Of a DNA stretch of 64,000 nt, positions 15,287-27,385 are shown one piece after another. A program made the translations under genes and the position numbers. How positions within the stretch are numbered: the first letter of the stretch is position 1; each line of letters opens with the position of its first letter. Below the pieces are notes generated by a model. It made no database searches. It saw only the letters and a list, made by a program, of their open reading frames with translations, and was not told where the DNA came from. The DNA is from Vicia villosa (taxonomy: Eukaryota > Streptophyta > Magnoliopsida > Fabales > Fabaceae), in NCBI RefSeq assembly GCF_029867415.1, contig NC_081183.1, positions 19,650,404-19,714,403 on the forward strand, in the 5' to 3' direction.

Positions 15287-16355
15287 CAAACTTTAAAGCT
15301 TCAAGACTGGTCAAGTAATCCAATTGTATAGAAACTTGCTTGAATTTTTCTTTGAATATGAGTCTTGAGTTATATTATACTTTAGTGTCATCGTTAGAAG
15401 ATGTTTACAGTGATCATAAAACATGTTCTGTTGCATAATCAAAAATGGAGAAGAATGTGGAAACCATGACATACCAAAGCTTCCATAGAGATTCAGCTAT
15501 GCAGCACCTTGAACTGACATTGCTAATCTCTGGTACGATGGACCAAATTGGGGTACCTGCATGGTTAGCACTTCAATAGTCAAGTCAGTTTAGGGTTCGA
15601 GATAATTATAGTGAGAGTGGTGATTAGATATTGTGTACCCGAAAATCCTTCGTGAAGGTATTTATACCTTAGGCCTGATGGAGTGGCCATGATAAGCGGG
15701 ACTTATCTTATTGGGCCTTTGGCCGACACAGAAAATTTGCTCTAAGACTTGTCGGGTACTCGGGATGTCAGGGGACTAAGTCGTGGTCAACCTTTTAGAA
15801 TGGTTATCCATACAGTGGTTATCACGCATTGCTTTGATTTTCCTAAAGCGTAATGAGGAACATCGGCATTAAACGAAGTTCTTTCATTGAAACGTTTTGC
15901 TGCTTTTCTCTTGACGTGTGACCTAAAAAGGAAAAGAGTGGTGTGGCATTTCTTGTTGTTCACTCGAGTGTACTTGAGTTTGGTTATGTTCCCAAGGTGG
16001 AATTTGGACGTTGGTATTCTCTTCCTTTCTACTTTTAATCTGATCCGCCTGATTGCCTTGGCCAATATAAGGATAGATGAAATTTGGAGAAACTTTTTGC
16101 AACCTTTTAGACTCTGTATCCCTGAATACCTTTGAGTCTTTCCCTCTACTCTAAGAGTGTTTTAACAAGAGTAATCATCGTCACACATTCAAAGCTTCGA
16201 AGCTTTGACTTTTGGTATTTTTCTCAAGGTACCATCTCTTTAGTTCAGCTTTTCATTTAAGCATTAACTAAATCTTCATTATGAGGAGAGATAAGCCTAA
16301 TAACATAGAAAGTGATTCGGAGGGTAATGCTTCTTCCTCTTGGACAAGGAGAATG
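15287..16355 (+). other. Unclassified repeat-like region with a truncated ORF start
   Basis: Most of this stretch has no recognisable gene. At its right edge an ATG at 16281 opens a frame MRRDKPNNIESDSEGNASSS..., which runs straight into the LTR at 16356. Upstream are a possible TATA-like box (ccaatataaggata, about 16059) and a perfect 20-bp palindrome at 16189-16208. This looks like the 5' end of an older gene or element cut by the gypsy insertion. I do not recognise the protein. Confidence 0.35.
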
Positions 16356-17922
16356 TGTAACACCCCAAAATATAGATTTAATTATTTAATGGATTATTTG
16401 TGATTTATGGTGAATTTGTGTGACGTATGATGATATGTGTGGGGCATTAGTGGGAGATAGATAATAATTAGAATTTTGTAGAATTAAATAATTTGGTTTA
16501 TATTAATTAGGGGAGTTCGCTAAGCGAACTAGTAGCGAAAGTACTTATTTTACTGTCTGGAGGAGTTCGCTAAGCGAACTAGTAGTGAAAGTACTGGTAT
16601 TGCTTCTGAGATGAGTTCGATGTAGCGAGCAGTAGCGAACATGTAGCTAGTGCTGGAAGAACGGATGTAACTTTTGTCCCGTAAGTCCAAATTGAACGAT
16701 GTTCAAAGCGTTAGAAAGCTAACAAATGAACTATAACATGATATATTTAGATAAATTATTTTAGTATCATTCCAGTACCTATGTGTTTATGTGATTGAAT
16801 TGTTATATGTTGTTATACTATGATGCCTTATTTTTAACGATGAATATAACATGACTATGAAGTTGTTATGTAATTGTCATGAAGTCTCTATTGTTGTGCT
16901 GCTAACAAAGGTTTTGTAATGAGGTTGTAGTGGTATGCATGTCTTACAATTTAATACATGTTATGGGATGATTATGTGAATGGTGATGCAATTGACTAGT
17001 TGTGGTCGAATTTAATGTGACATTGTTGTGCATCATACATTCATAGCATTTTTGGACGGTGGTCCGCTTGTGATGTACCGGAATCCCATTGTGTTGATGA
17101 ATGCGTTTTTGACGTGCTCCGGTTCCAAGAGGGAATCGATCCTATCGTGGGGATCTTTGGAGGGTGACGAAGCAGGTGTTCATAATTTTGGTACCACAAG
17201 CATTGTGTCGGTGTTGTTGCATTAACATCCTATGTGACATTACATGAGTTTTGTTGATGAGTTGTGAGATAACGATAATTGTGAATTGTATGATTATATG
17301 ATGTTTTGACGATAACAGATGTATATATGCTATTATGATGTATTGGTGAGTATGATATGTTGATGAATGATGTGTTATATTATGATGACGTTGGTTGTAA
17401 CTAATAATATTTTCCTTATATTCTTTATAATGAATTGTGATTACTCACCCTTTCTGTTTGAATGTTGCCTCCACGTGGATAATGCGCTGGTGACTAGGAG
17501 TAGTTTGTAGAAGCTTTCAGGATAGCTTCGAAGTGTGTATTTATTTCGTTAATTAGAGGTGTCTTGCTCGGATATGTAACATCGGGTTGGGAGCACTATG
17601 TTTTGTGATTGTTATGTTCTTTTGATATCGACATAAATTTATGATGGTTTTGATTGTTAAAATGGTTTCAAATTGATGAAACTAATACTAGAAGTTTTGA
17701 GAAGTTAAGCATGAAATTATGACAGTGATTCCACTGCAAAGTTTTAAATGATGTGTTGAATTATTATCAAATGCATGTTTTAAATTGATGCAACCCGTGT
17801 TACGGAGCAGGATCTGTTTTAATGTTTTATGTGAAGTGTGACACCCTTGCGTTGGTGATTTTTATTTGATTTATTTTAGTAAATTATATGCAAAATATTT
17901 GTGGGTTTAGAAGGGTGTTACA
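16356..17922 (+). repeat. 5' LTR of the gypsy element
   Basis: 1567 bp, beginning TGTAACACCCCAAAATATAG and ending AGAAGGGTGTTACA. It contains two copies of the palindromic phrase gagttcgctaagcgaact (about 16507 and 16564) and one diverged copy. Compared with the 3' LTR it lacks about 575 bp (3' LTR 21866-22440), while its own last 1 kb has no counterpart there. Confidence 0.85.
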
Positions 17923-17926
17923 TTAG

Positions 17927-17941
17927 TGGTATCATAGCAGG
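17927..17941 (+). other. Primer-binding site, initiator-Met tRNA type
   Basis: tggtatcatagcagg starts four bases after the LTR end. It differs by one base from the usual TGGTATCAGAGC complementary to the 3' end of plant initiator-Met tRNA. Confidence 0.8.
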
Positions 17942-18360
17942 TCGGTACGTCCGGTCAGGTTATCTAATTTTTTTCCTTAGTACAGGACATGTGTGTAAAA
18001 CATTGTCGTTGCTTGCTTGTTTTCCTAACCACTTGTTTGTAGGAGTGAGATTGAAACAAGTGGGGAAGAACCTTTTACTTCTCTGAGATGTTTTTGGTGT
18101 GAAGAGTTGGTTAAGTGTGATACTGATTGCAAGAGTGCAAGTGTTACTGAAACTATGTTGTTTATCGAACTCGAAGAGAACGTAGAATCGAGATTCTTGC
18201 CCGCATGTCAAGTTTGGATGTCTTTGAGGATAGATAGCAATGTGACGGCTAGTTACATGCCAGTGGTGTGTAATTTCCTGATGTTTTTCCTAAAGATATT
18301 TTCAACTTACCTCTAGAGCATGAATCTAAGTTCGACGAAGGTGAAGAGTTATTTGTTCTG

Positions 18361-21300
18361 TTAGGAAAGTGGATGAGTTTGTGAAAGATGGTGTTACTCA
18401 TTCGTTTATTTCGCTTGAATGTGCTACTATGCTGGGATTGAAATTTTCTTCTATGAGTTGGAGTAATCTATACTCCGACTCATGATTTTTTGACTACTGC
18501 GCTAGTTTGTTTGAGTTACCCTTTAACCATTTATGGTAACAGTTTCAAGATGGATTTGGTGTGTTTACCCTTGCACCAAATTGATGTTATTCTTGAAATG
18601 AACTGGTTGGAGTTCAACTATGTTCATATCAAGTGCTACAGTAATACTGTGAGGCTCCCAAAGTTTGGTGACGGTAGAGATCTGGTGTTTTTATCTGCTA
18701 AGAAAGTAAAAGGACTTTTAGAAGATAAAGCTCGGATATTTGCAATGTTTTCATTAATGCATGTTGATCGTGAAGTGGTATGTGTAGAGTTACTTGTTGT
18801 CTATGAATTCCCAAAGGTGTTTCAAGATGACATCAGTGATTTACATCCAGAGCGTGAGGTAGAGTTTGTTATAGAATTGGTACCTGGTAAAAGTCTGGTG
18901 TCGATGGCTCCTTATAGGATGTTAGCTTCAGAGTTGGGTGAATTGAAGAAATAATTGGAAGAATTACTTGAGAAAAAGTTTGTTCGACTGAGTGTTTCTC
19001 CTTGGGGTGCTCCTGTGTTGTTGGTTAAGAAGAAAGACGGTAGTATGAGATTATGTGTGGACTACAAATAATTGAATAAGGTAACTATTAAGAATAAGTT
19101 TCCTTTTCCGAGAATTAATGATTTAATGGATCAGTTGGTGGGTGCTTGTGTGTTTAGAAGATTGATTTTAGGTCTGCTTATCATCAAACTCATGTTAAAC
19201 CAAATGATATTCCGAAGACGGCTTGCAAAACAAGGTATGTCACTATGATTACACTGTAATGTTGTTTGGCGTATCTAATGCACCAAGTGTTTTCATGGAA
19301 TATATGAATCAAACATTCCATTTGTATCTGGATAAATTTGTGGTGGTATTCAATGAGAATATTTTGATCTATTTCAAATAAGAAGAAGAACGTACTGAGC
19401 ATTTGAGAGTTGTGTTGCGAGTGTTAAAAGAGAAGAAGTTGTATGCAAAATTGTTGAAGTGTGAGTTCTAGTTGAAGGAAGTGTGTCTCCTTGGTCATGT
19501 GATTTCAAATGGTGGAATTGTTGTTGACCCTTTTTAGATTGATGTTGTGATAAAGTGGGAGACTCTGAAGTCTTCTACTAAGATACAAAGTTTTCTTGGT
19601 TTGGTTGGTTATTGCCTCAAGTTTATTGAGGATTTTTCTAAGTTGGAATTGACTTTGACTCAGTTAACTCGAAAAGGTCAAGCATACGTTTGGGATGTTG
19701 TGTGTGAAGAAAGTTTTGTGAAACTGAAGAAGAAGCTAGCGACTGCTCTAGTATTAGTTTTGCCTAATCCAAGTGAATCATTTGTAGTATACTGTAATGC
19801 TTCTAAGATGGGTCTTGGTGGGGTACTGATGCAGATTGGTCATGTTGTAGCTTATGCGTCCAAACAACTGAAGGTGCATGAAAGGAATTATCCTACACAT
19901 GACTTAGAATTGGCAGCAATGGTTTTTGTATTGAAAATTTGGATACATTATATGTTTGGTTTGAAATTTGAAGTGTTCAGTGATCACAAGAGTCTTAAGT
20001 ACTTGTTTGATCATAAGGAATTGAATATGAGGCAGAGAAGATGGCTTGAGTTGCTGAAGGATTATAATTTTGATATGAGTTACCATCCTGGTAAAGCAAA
20101 TGTTATTGCAGATGCTTTGCGTAGGAAGTTTTTGCACACGTCTATGCTTCAGGTACGCGAGTTCGAATTGATTGAGCAATTGAGAGATATGAGCTTAGTG
20201 TGCGAAGAAACTCCTAACAGTGTGAAGTTAGGTATGTTGAAGTTGACCGATGGTATCCTTGATGAGATCAAAGAAGGTTAGAAAGCTGATGTGAGATTGG
20301 TTGACCGGCTACTACTAATTAACCAAGGTTACGGAGGTGAGTTCCGAATTGATGAGAATGGCGTGAAGAGGTTCGGTGTTAGAGTGTGTGTTCTAGACGT
20401 ATCAGAACTTAAGAAGAGTATTATTGAGGAGGGACATCGAAGTGATTTAAGTATTTGTCCCCATGCTACAAAGATGTATCAGGATTTGAAGAAGTTGTTT
20501 TGGTGGCCCGGTATAAAAAGGAAGTTGCTGAGTTTATTTATGCTTGATTGAGTTGTCAGAAGTCGAAGATTGAACATCAGAAGCCTTTGGGACTGACGCA
20601 ACTGTTGAATATTTCGGAATGGAAATGGGGCAGTATTTTTATGGATTTCATGTCGAGTTTACCAAAGATTGCTAAAGGCAAATATTTAATATGGGTGATA
20701 GTGGACAGATTGACTAAATCGACTCATTTCTTATCGATGAAGATCAATGATCCCATGCAGAAGTTATTTGAGATGTATATCAAAGATATTTTGAGATTAC
20801 ATGGTATACCATTGAGTATTGTGTCGGATAGGGACCCGAGGTTTACATCGAGGTTTTGGAAAAGTTTTCAAAATGCTTTGGGTACTAAGTCGAGATTGAG
20901 TTCTACTCAACATCCACAGACGGACGGTTAAACAGATAGGACCATTCACTCTTTGGAAGATTTGTTGAGGGCTTATGTGTTGGAACAAGGAGATGCATGG
21001 GAAAGCCACTAGCCATTGGTTGAGTTTACCTATTAATAGTTTTCATTCTAGTATTGGGATGGCACCATATGAGGCATTTTATGGAAGGAGGTGTAGGAAT
21101 CCATTGTGATTGTATGAATCAAGCGTGAGTGCAATTCTCGGGCCTGAGATCGTGCAAGAAACTACAAAAAATATTAAGGTGATTCAAGAGAAGATGAAGA
21201 CTTCTCATAGCCGTAAGAAGAGTTATCATGATAAGATGAGAAAAGCACTTAAGTTCTAAGTGGGAGATCATATGTTTTTTATAGTTACTCTCGTAATAGG

Positions 21301-21660
21301 TGTTGGTAGAGATTTGAAGTCGCGAAAGCTCACTGTGTTTTGTTGGTCCATATCAGATTTCAGAAAAGATAGGTGAGGTGGCCTATCGAATTACTTTACC
21401 GTCGTTGCTTGTGAATCTTCATGACGTGTTTCATGTGTCTCAATTGAGGATGTACATTATGGATCCTTCACATGTGATCCAAATAGATGATGTACATGTG
21501 AGACATGACCAGACAGTTGAAGCATCACCTGTGCGGATAGAAGGTCGGAAAGTAAAGTAGTTATGCGGTGAAGAGATTGCCTTGGTGAAGGTGTTGTGGG
21601 GTGGACCAGCTGGTGGAAGTTTCACTTGGGAGCGTAAGGATCAGATGAGGGAGTCCTACC
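18361..21660 (+). pseudogene. gypsy pol polyprotein remnant (protease-RT-RNase H-integrase)
   Basis: Protease: DGVTHSFISLEC near 18393, followed by QIDVILEMNWLEF near 18570 (retropepsin type). RT: starts after VELVPGKSL...APYRM near 18880, then [21 protein letters not shown] near 19003-19065 and a broken LGHVISNGGI stretch near 19490. RNase H: about 19780-20110 with YCNASKMGLGGVLMQ, FSDHKSL and the HPGKANVIADALRR end. Integrase: zinc region with HRSD and WWPGIKR near 20440-20510, core near 20630-20930 (IFMDFMSSLPK, IVSDRDPRF, STQHPQTDG), C-terminal region to about 21650 with HDVFHVSQLRMY. Frame breaks and stops (for example after 18952, 20278, 20548, 20929) show it is inactive. Confidence 0.85.
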
Positions 21661-21704
21661 CGACTCTGTTTTCCTCAGGTAATTTTCAGGGACAGAAATT
21701 CCTT

Positions 21705-21717
21705 AAGTGGGGAGGAT
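21705..21717 (+). other. Polypurine tract
   Basis: aagtggggaggat lies directly before the TGTAACACCC of the 3' LTR, the position of second-strand priming. Confidence 0.75.
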
Positions 21718-22820
21718 TGTAACACCCTAAAATTTAAATTTATTTATTTAATGGATTATTTCTGTTTTAGGGTGAATTTTTGTGGCGTAGGATGATATGT
21801 GTGGGTCATTAGTGGGAGATAGACGATAATTAAAATTATGTAGACTTAAAAATTTTGGTTTAAATTAACTAGATTTATAATAATAATTAAATAGAATAAT
21901 TAGTTGTGAATAGGTGTTACTGACATGATGGTAATAGTATGATGGTAAGTGAAGGTATAAGGGGAATAGCATAGAAAGGGTCCAAAGGATAAAAAATAAA
22001 AGAGAAAATAAGAGAGGAAGGATTCATTTTGTAAGATCGTAGAATTGGGAGAACGTGAAGGGAGAGCTAGGGCACAGAGAACCAAAGAGGAATTTTCGTA
22101 GAATGCAAATGAAGAGATCGATTGCTAGGAATTCGAGGAAAGGAGTGTAATCTCGGGTTATTATGATTGGTAGGGGGTTACGATAGAAGTAGGTATTACT
22201 TATGTGATGAGTTAATGAAAAGCATGATGAATTGTTGATGGATGATATATTTTTACTGTTAAAATGCCATGATTTGATGCCTATGATGTTAAGACCTCTA
22301 AATAGGTGTTGTAGGCTGTTAGAAATGTTATATAATGGTAGTATTTATAATTATGAGACTGAGAATTTTTACATAATCGAATTCAAAGGTCCGTAAGGCC
22401 TCTAACTACAAAACATCGCACTTTTCTAGTTTGTAGTCTGGGGGAGTTTGCTAAGTGAACCAGTAGAGAAAGTACATGTTTTATGTCTGGAGGAGTTCTC
22501 TAAGAAAACTAGTAGCAAAAGTACCAGTTTTGCTTATGTGTTGAGTTCGTTGTAGCTAGTAGTAGCGAACATGTAACGAGTTTTGGCAGAACGGACGTAA
22601 ATTTTGACCAGTAAGTCCAAATTGAACTATAACATGATATAATTAGATGAATTATTTGAGTATCATTCCAGTACCTGTATTTTTATTTGATTGAATTGTT
22701 ATATGTTGTAATGCTATGATGTCTTATTTTTAACGATGAATATAATGTGACTATGAAGTTGGCATGAAGTTGCTATTACTGTGTTGCTATTGATGGGTTT
22801 GTAATGTTGTTGTAGTGGAA
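21718..22820 (+). repeat. 3' LTR of the gypsy element, truncated
   Basis: Starts TGTAACACCCTAAAATT and follows the 5' LTR closely at both ends of a 575-bp segment (21866-22440) that the 5' copy lacks. The shared phrases gtatcattccagtacct and cttatttttaacgatgaata allow alignment to about 22820. Beyond that the copies diverge into an 80-bp tandem array. Confidence 0.8.
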
Positions 22821-23112
22821 ATTTGATTGTTGTAGTCAGACGTGCAAAGTGTCTCCAACAGCACTCCTAAAATCTTTTAGGCATGCTCGGCACTGTGGGG
22901 ATTTGAATGTTGTAGTCAAATGTGAAAAGCGTCTTTGACAGCACCCTTAAAATCTTCAGGCACGCTTGGAGATAAGGGGAATTAATTACTATAGTTAGAC
23001 GTGCAAAGTATCTCTGATAGCACCCCTAAATCTTCAGGCGCGCTCAACTCTGAGAATAATTAATTGTTATAGTCGGACGTGCAAAGCATCTTCGACATCA
23101 CCCTTGAAATCT
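22821..23112 (+). repeat. Tandem repeat, about 80 bp x 3.7
   Basis: Four successive units start at 22821, 22901, 22981 and 23058. Each begins with a (a)tt(t/a)(g/a)attg ttgtagtc-like phrase, then acgtgcaaag, a cagcaccc phrase, aaatctt and a caggc(g/a)cgct phrase. Units are about 80-90% alike. The array stands where the 3' LTR should continue, so it may be a normal LTR minisatellite lost from the 5' copy or a later replacement. Confidence 0.8.
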
Positions 23113-24329
23113 TTACTTTAGACATCAATTATGTTATTTTTTACTGAGGTTCATTGTTGTGTGCATTCACACTTTGGTTCCCTAAATAAGGGACAAGACA
23201 AAAAGCAAAGCATGAAGAATATAATAGCAATACATATATGTATGTAGTTTGCATATAACAGTTATATTAGTAATTACAGCTAGGCAATATATTTACAAGT
23301 ATATTAATTAACTATTGTGGTCGCCCACAAGTGTATACCGATTGCTCTCCCTCAGATGTGTTGTCCGGGTGGTTTGACTGCCGATTAATCTGAAAGACTG
23401 GATCTTCGGCTTGGGAGACGGTTTTCCCCTAATAGGTGTGCTTGATTCTTCTTCTCGGGGTCCAGTTGGACCAACAACTCTAGACTTGGAGCTTTCTTTG
23501 TCATATTCAAGTTCTTTGGTTGTTCGACCGGGACCGATGGGATCCTAGCTTGTTTATTCCCTACTCAAACAGAAATCGGGAGCTTCTCCAGTGAATTTGT
23601 CCAACTAGGATGTTGGACAGTGTCCAAACGTGGATACCGACAGGTCTTCTGGCATACGAGATTTGGGACATCTTTCACGGGGAAGTCTTAGTGGACCCCT
23701 GCTTCATTGTCTGGTTGGTGGAGATTCCGGTTCATCCCGTGGAAATTGTATGGCATTTGTTGGATGAACCCTGGTATTTGATCAGCACTCGGTATAAACT
23801 ACAAACTTATTTGATTTTGGTAGATGGCAAAATGTTTTCTAGCAGGATTTGAGTGCTTAAAGATTGATATTGTTTGATCAAAGATTAACTAATGTGGAGA
23901 ATATAATATATTAATAGTATATTTCTCAATCTCTGGCTTTGGTCCACCTTTGAGATTCAACTAGTAATGGTATTGATTGAGAAATTGATACATGGTATTA
24001 AATTTTATAGAACATCCCAAAATTTACATTTTGGGTTCAGTATCTATCTTTCAACTACCACATGTATAAGCTTTTTCTAAAGGGGAAATATGAACACATT
24101 ACACCTAGAATAAACGGGATGAGAGTTGAAAGTGGTTTAAATGATGTTGTTTCTTTGATGGGTTAATATTTAGATTGCATCATTTCATTTAAAATGGAAC
24201 CAGGCAACAGAGTCGTTCATAGTGTATATTGACTTATTGGTCTCTGAACATATACACTTCAATACATATGTCGATCACCATGAGAAGATTCCCTTTTATT
24301 ACATTATACTCGAGATTATTGGCTTGCAG
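23113..24329. other. Unrecognised stretch with an 80-codon ORF
   Basis: No known gene. The plus-strand ORF 23610-23852 (MLDSVQTWIPTGLLAYEIWD...) has richer, non-repetitive composition than its surroundings but matches no domain I know. It may be a coding relic of the element that carries the PMD exon just downstream. Confidence 0.35.
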
Positions 24330-24831
24330 GTCACGTTTGACGGTTCCTCATCTGCCTGAGCGCGTCATGCGTCAATCTGGCTACATGCAATCCATTCCCA
24401 AAGACCTTTATGTGTTTACTCCTTCCACTGTGAAACGCATGGATGTGGATGATATGTTTAATGATTATATTAATCATCTGGTTCTAGAAGAGGTACGAAG
24501 TACGATAGCTGAGAATGCCTTGAGCTACATTGACGGTTACATCCGGTGGTTCTTCCGGGTGCCACATCCTTATATGGTACAGGATACTCCAAGATATCCA
24601 CCTAGGCTAGCTCATCAGGAGATATTAGATGAGGAGCAGGCTAGGGAAAATCATGCTCATGATGTCTTTCCTAGGTATCATCGTATCGTACAGATTGGAC
24701 AAGTGAGTATTGACGGAGGACTCTTTCCAAATGGCTCTAAGGTGAGGGGCGTTGTAGATGCCATGATGGAGAAGGCTCGGGAGGCTCTGCAGTACAGGAG
24801 GCAATGTAGTAACATGGGGAGACGAGGTTGA
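24330..24831 (+). pseudogene. Plant mobile domain (MAIN-like) C-terminal exon
   Basis: After a good acceptor (attggcttgcag, ending 24329) an open frame reads SRLTVPHLPERVMRQSGYMQ and continues through YIDGYIRWFFRVPHPYM and PPRLAHQEIL to a stop at 24829-24831. This is the C-terminal portion of the MAIN/MAIL-type PMD proteins found both as host genes and as transposon cargo. The pseudogene at 36.9-39.15 kb shows a matching but broken tail (YISWYYKVSHPY, then PPKPGHEEIL). Upstream PMD core exons are not recognisable here, so the copy is partial. The frame itself is intact for about 167 codons. A Mutator-type terminus lies 400 bp downstream. Confidence 0.6.
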
Positions 24832-25079
24832 GGCTGACTCATAGTCCGTAATATGTAGTAAATTATTATATTTGTACTCTTAATACATTTTGGGTTGTAT
24901 TTTGTTTATCAACTTCGATGTAACTTTTGGATTGATTTGTGTAATCTTGACTTATAACTTTATATATGTCATTTTTTTCATATCCTTATTATAGCCAGAT
25001 CTTAGAAAACCTTCTAACTATTTGATATGAGAATCATTCACAAAATAATTTGTGTTTGCTGTCTGCATAAAATATATTG

Positions 25080-25237
25080 AGATACATCTCCGAACACCTT
25101 ACGGAAATGTGTCTCCGAAACAAACTAACATTAAACAAAAAAAGGTGCATATGAAGATACATTTCTAAAAATTGAGGGGCTTTTTGAGTATTGCATAGGG
25201 TGTTTTTCAAGTATATAGTGTACATTAAGAGATTCTC
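25080..25237. repeat. Right terminus of a PMD-carrying Mutator-type element
   Basis: The reverse complement of 25216-25237 starts GAGAATCTCTTAATGTACAC, close to the left TIR of the MULE at 297 (GAGAAACTCTTATTACACCC). Just inside are the related motifs gatacatctccgaacacctt, cggaaatgtgtctccgaaac and gaagatacatttctaaaaat. No matching left end was found between 23.1 and 24.3 kb, so only the right end survives or is recognisable. Confidence 0.55.
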
Positions 25238-26290
25238 TATTTTTTTTAAGCCTTACATTAAGTGGGCTAGGGCTCAAATTTTTTGACCCCCTAAATTGAC
25301 ACCTATACATGTAAATACTTTTTGTAATTTCTTGTATATAATTCATTAACTTTTCAAATGTAGAGAAAGTAAAACACCAAAGAAGAAGAAGAAGAAGAAG
25401 AAGGTAATCGCTAGACTGAGAAATAACTTAAGGAAAGTAGCATTGACTCATCGAATATTATAATCTAGCATGCAAGAAGACTCCACCAAACATGTCAAAC
25501 TATTCGCACGAAGTACTTAAGAGTTTTGGTTTCCAAGAGTCGTAATGATGACACTTTTGAAAAGACGACTTGAAGCATGGGGCATTAAGTGCACAAACCC
25601 CCAAGAAACTTGAATGTTCCTTTGTCGCTCGTCCAAAGGTGATTGATGGAATGGTCGGCATGTGAGGATGACATAACAAAACCTCCTCCTTGATGCGCAC
25701 GGACAAGGGCTTTGGGAGAAACTATTATGGGTCATTCATATCGACCCCGACTGATCTCCACAAAGAGATCACATTCCTTCCATAATATTTTTAGCACATA
25801 AGAATTTTCATCCAAATGATTACAAAGGATCTCAACTGCATTCACATCCAACGGCTCTCTGCAATTCACTCTTAACAAATAGTGAGTTCATTATTTCCCT
25901 CTCTTTATATATATAGAATGCGCCAAACAAAAGTAACATGTTTCAAATTAAATTTCACTTCACTCTTGTTCCCCCATATACTAACTTGGGTGTTTGAGTA
26001 TTAACCTTGGAAGTCTCCCCACTCCACCGTATAGGAAGCTTTTATTCACTGTCACCACCGCTTCTCAGCTCATTTTTGGTTCCTAAATAGAACAAGAACC
26101 TAACTCATGTTTAAAGATTAGTTGTTTCAGAAGGTAGAAAGACATCAAACGAGTCAATAAACAAACTCATATCTTTCAATGGTGAAGGGTATGCTTATTG
26201 AAAAGAGAAAAAAAACAAAAATAATTAAAGGGATGAAGTGTAATATCTAGGTCGTTGTTTGGTCTGTTTATACTCACACATCAAGTTGAT
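25238..26290. other. Gene-free stretch
   Basis: A (GAA)n tract lies near 25381-25403. Two overlapping 68-72 codon minus-strand ORFs near 25500-25735 have no recognised domain. A TATA-like run sits near 25906. Nothing is assignable. Confidence 0.5.
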
Positions 26291-27270
26291 GGTGTCATGA
26301 AAAACAAACCTAGAGACCTATAAATCAAAAAGGATAAATAAATGGTTCAATATAGTTTGAAAGCTAAAACTATAATTACTACCTCCCTTGATATTGATGA
26401 TTTTTTTGGACTTTCACACTAATTCAAAAAATAAAAATGTGGGACACCTTTCAAGTTACCCTTGAAGATACAACCAAGATAAAAAAAAGTGATAGAATGA
26501 GCATATTGACCCGTGATTATGAGCTATTTAAAATGAAACCTAGAAAAAATATTCAAGATATGGAAAACTAGTTTATTCACACTGTTAATCATTTAAGAAC
26601 TCTAGGAATATTTTTTGAAAATAAGGATTTAATTAATAAATTCCTTAGATGCCTAAACTACAGATTTGACAACCTAAAGTCACTATGTTTTTTAATCTAA
26701 AGACTTATTTTATATAGATTCGGCTACTTTATTTAGTAAATAATAAATTGCTAGTAAATTGCATGAAGGAGAAACTAAGCTATAAAGGTTTGGGGAAAAT
26801 GAAAAATATGATAAGAAAAATAAAAGTCTTGGGCTGAAAGTTGAAGAAATTTAAGAAACATAAGGTCATGAAGATATGAACTTCTCAATCTACAAATTCA
26901 AAAAAATTATAAGGCACTAAAAGAAACCACAAATTTTTAATGAAGAAAGATCGTCCTTTAAATCAAATGGCTTCCGATCTGAAAAAGAAATGTCAAAATG
27001 TCTTCAAAATCAAAAAAAAAAAAAAACTTGAAGATTCAAAAGACCTAAAAAATAATCAAAGACGACATATATAGCATGAGACAGAAAATAAAATGGACTC
27101 CTTTAAAGAATCTAAAAGAAAATAATAAGTAAACATGTGTCTCATCACTAATCATGGAGAAAATGAGATAAATAATCTAACTTCTCAATTAACTTATTTT
27201 GAACTCTCTCATTTGTATGAAATTAAACACTCAGGCAAGTAAATTATTATTTCCGTCTCTAAAATGACTA
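26291..27270 (+). pseudogene. Copia (SIRE-like) gag remnant
   Basis: Plus-strand reading, with frame shifts, gives a UBN2-type Copia gag. KAKTIITTSLDIDDFFGLSH (about 26360) and WDTFQVTLEDTTKIKKSDR (about 26440) come first, then ILTRDYELFKMKP near 26500, NHLRTLGIFFENKDLINKFL near 26590 and a C-terminal NMCLITNHGENEINN near 27130. Several in-frame stops and A-rich slippage runs (for example 27011-27024) show it is not functional. No pol follows. Confidence 0.65.
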
Positions 27271-27305
27271 TAATCTCTCTTCAAAAAAATTCAACATTTA
27301 TCAGA

Positions 27306-27385
27306 GGAAATATATCATACTAGAGAAAAGGCAAGCCATGTTCATGGAAATATATCATACTAGAGAAAAGGCAAGCCATGTTCAT
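27306..27385. repeat. Perfect 40-bp tandem duplication
   Basis: The 40-base unit starting ggaaatatatcatactagag is present twice, 27306-27345 and 27346-27385, without a difference. A perfect copy suggests a recent slippage or repair event. Confidence 0.9.

Larger units (their letters stand above)
16356..23112 (+). mobile_element. Ty3/gypsy LTR retrotransposon, Tekay-like, degenerate
   Basis: The order is LTR (16356-17922), PBS (about 17927-17941), almost no gag, protease, reverse transcriptase, RNase H, integrase, PPT (about 21705-21717), LTR (from 21718, truncated). LTR ends TGTAACACC...GGTGTTACA and an initiator-Met PBS are typical of this lineage. pol has many stops and frameshifts. The distance from PBS to protease is only about 430 bp, so gag has been largely deleted. 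The 3' LTR stops matching the 5' LTR near 22820, and the true end is lost, so no TSD can be scored. Confidence 0.85.
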
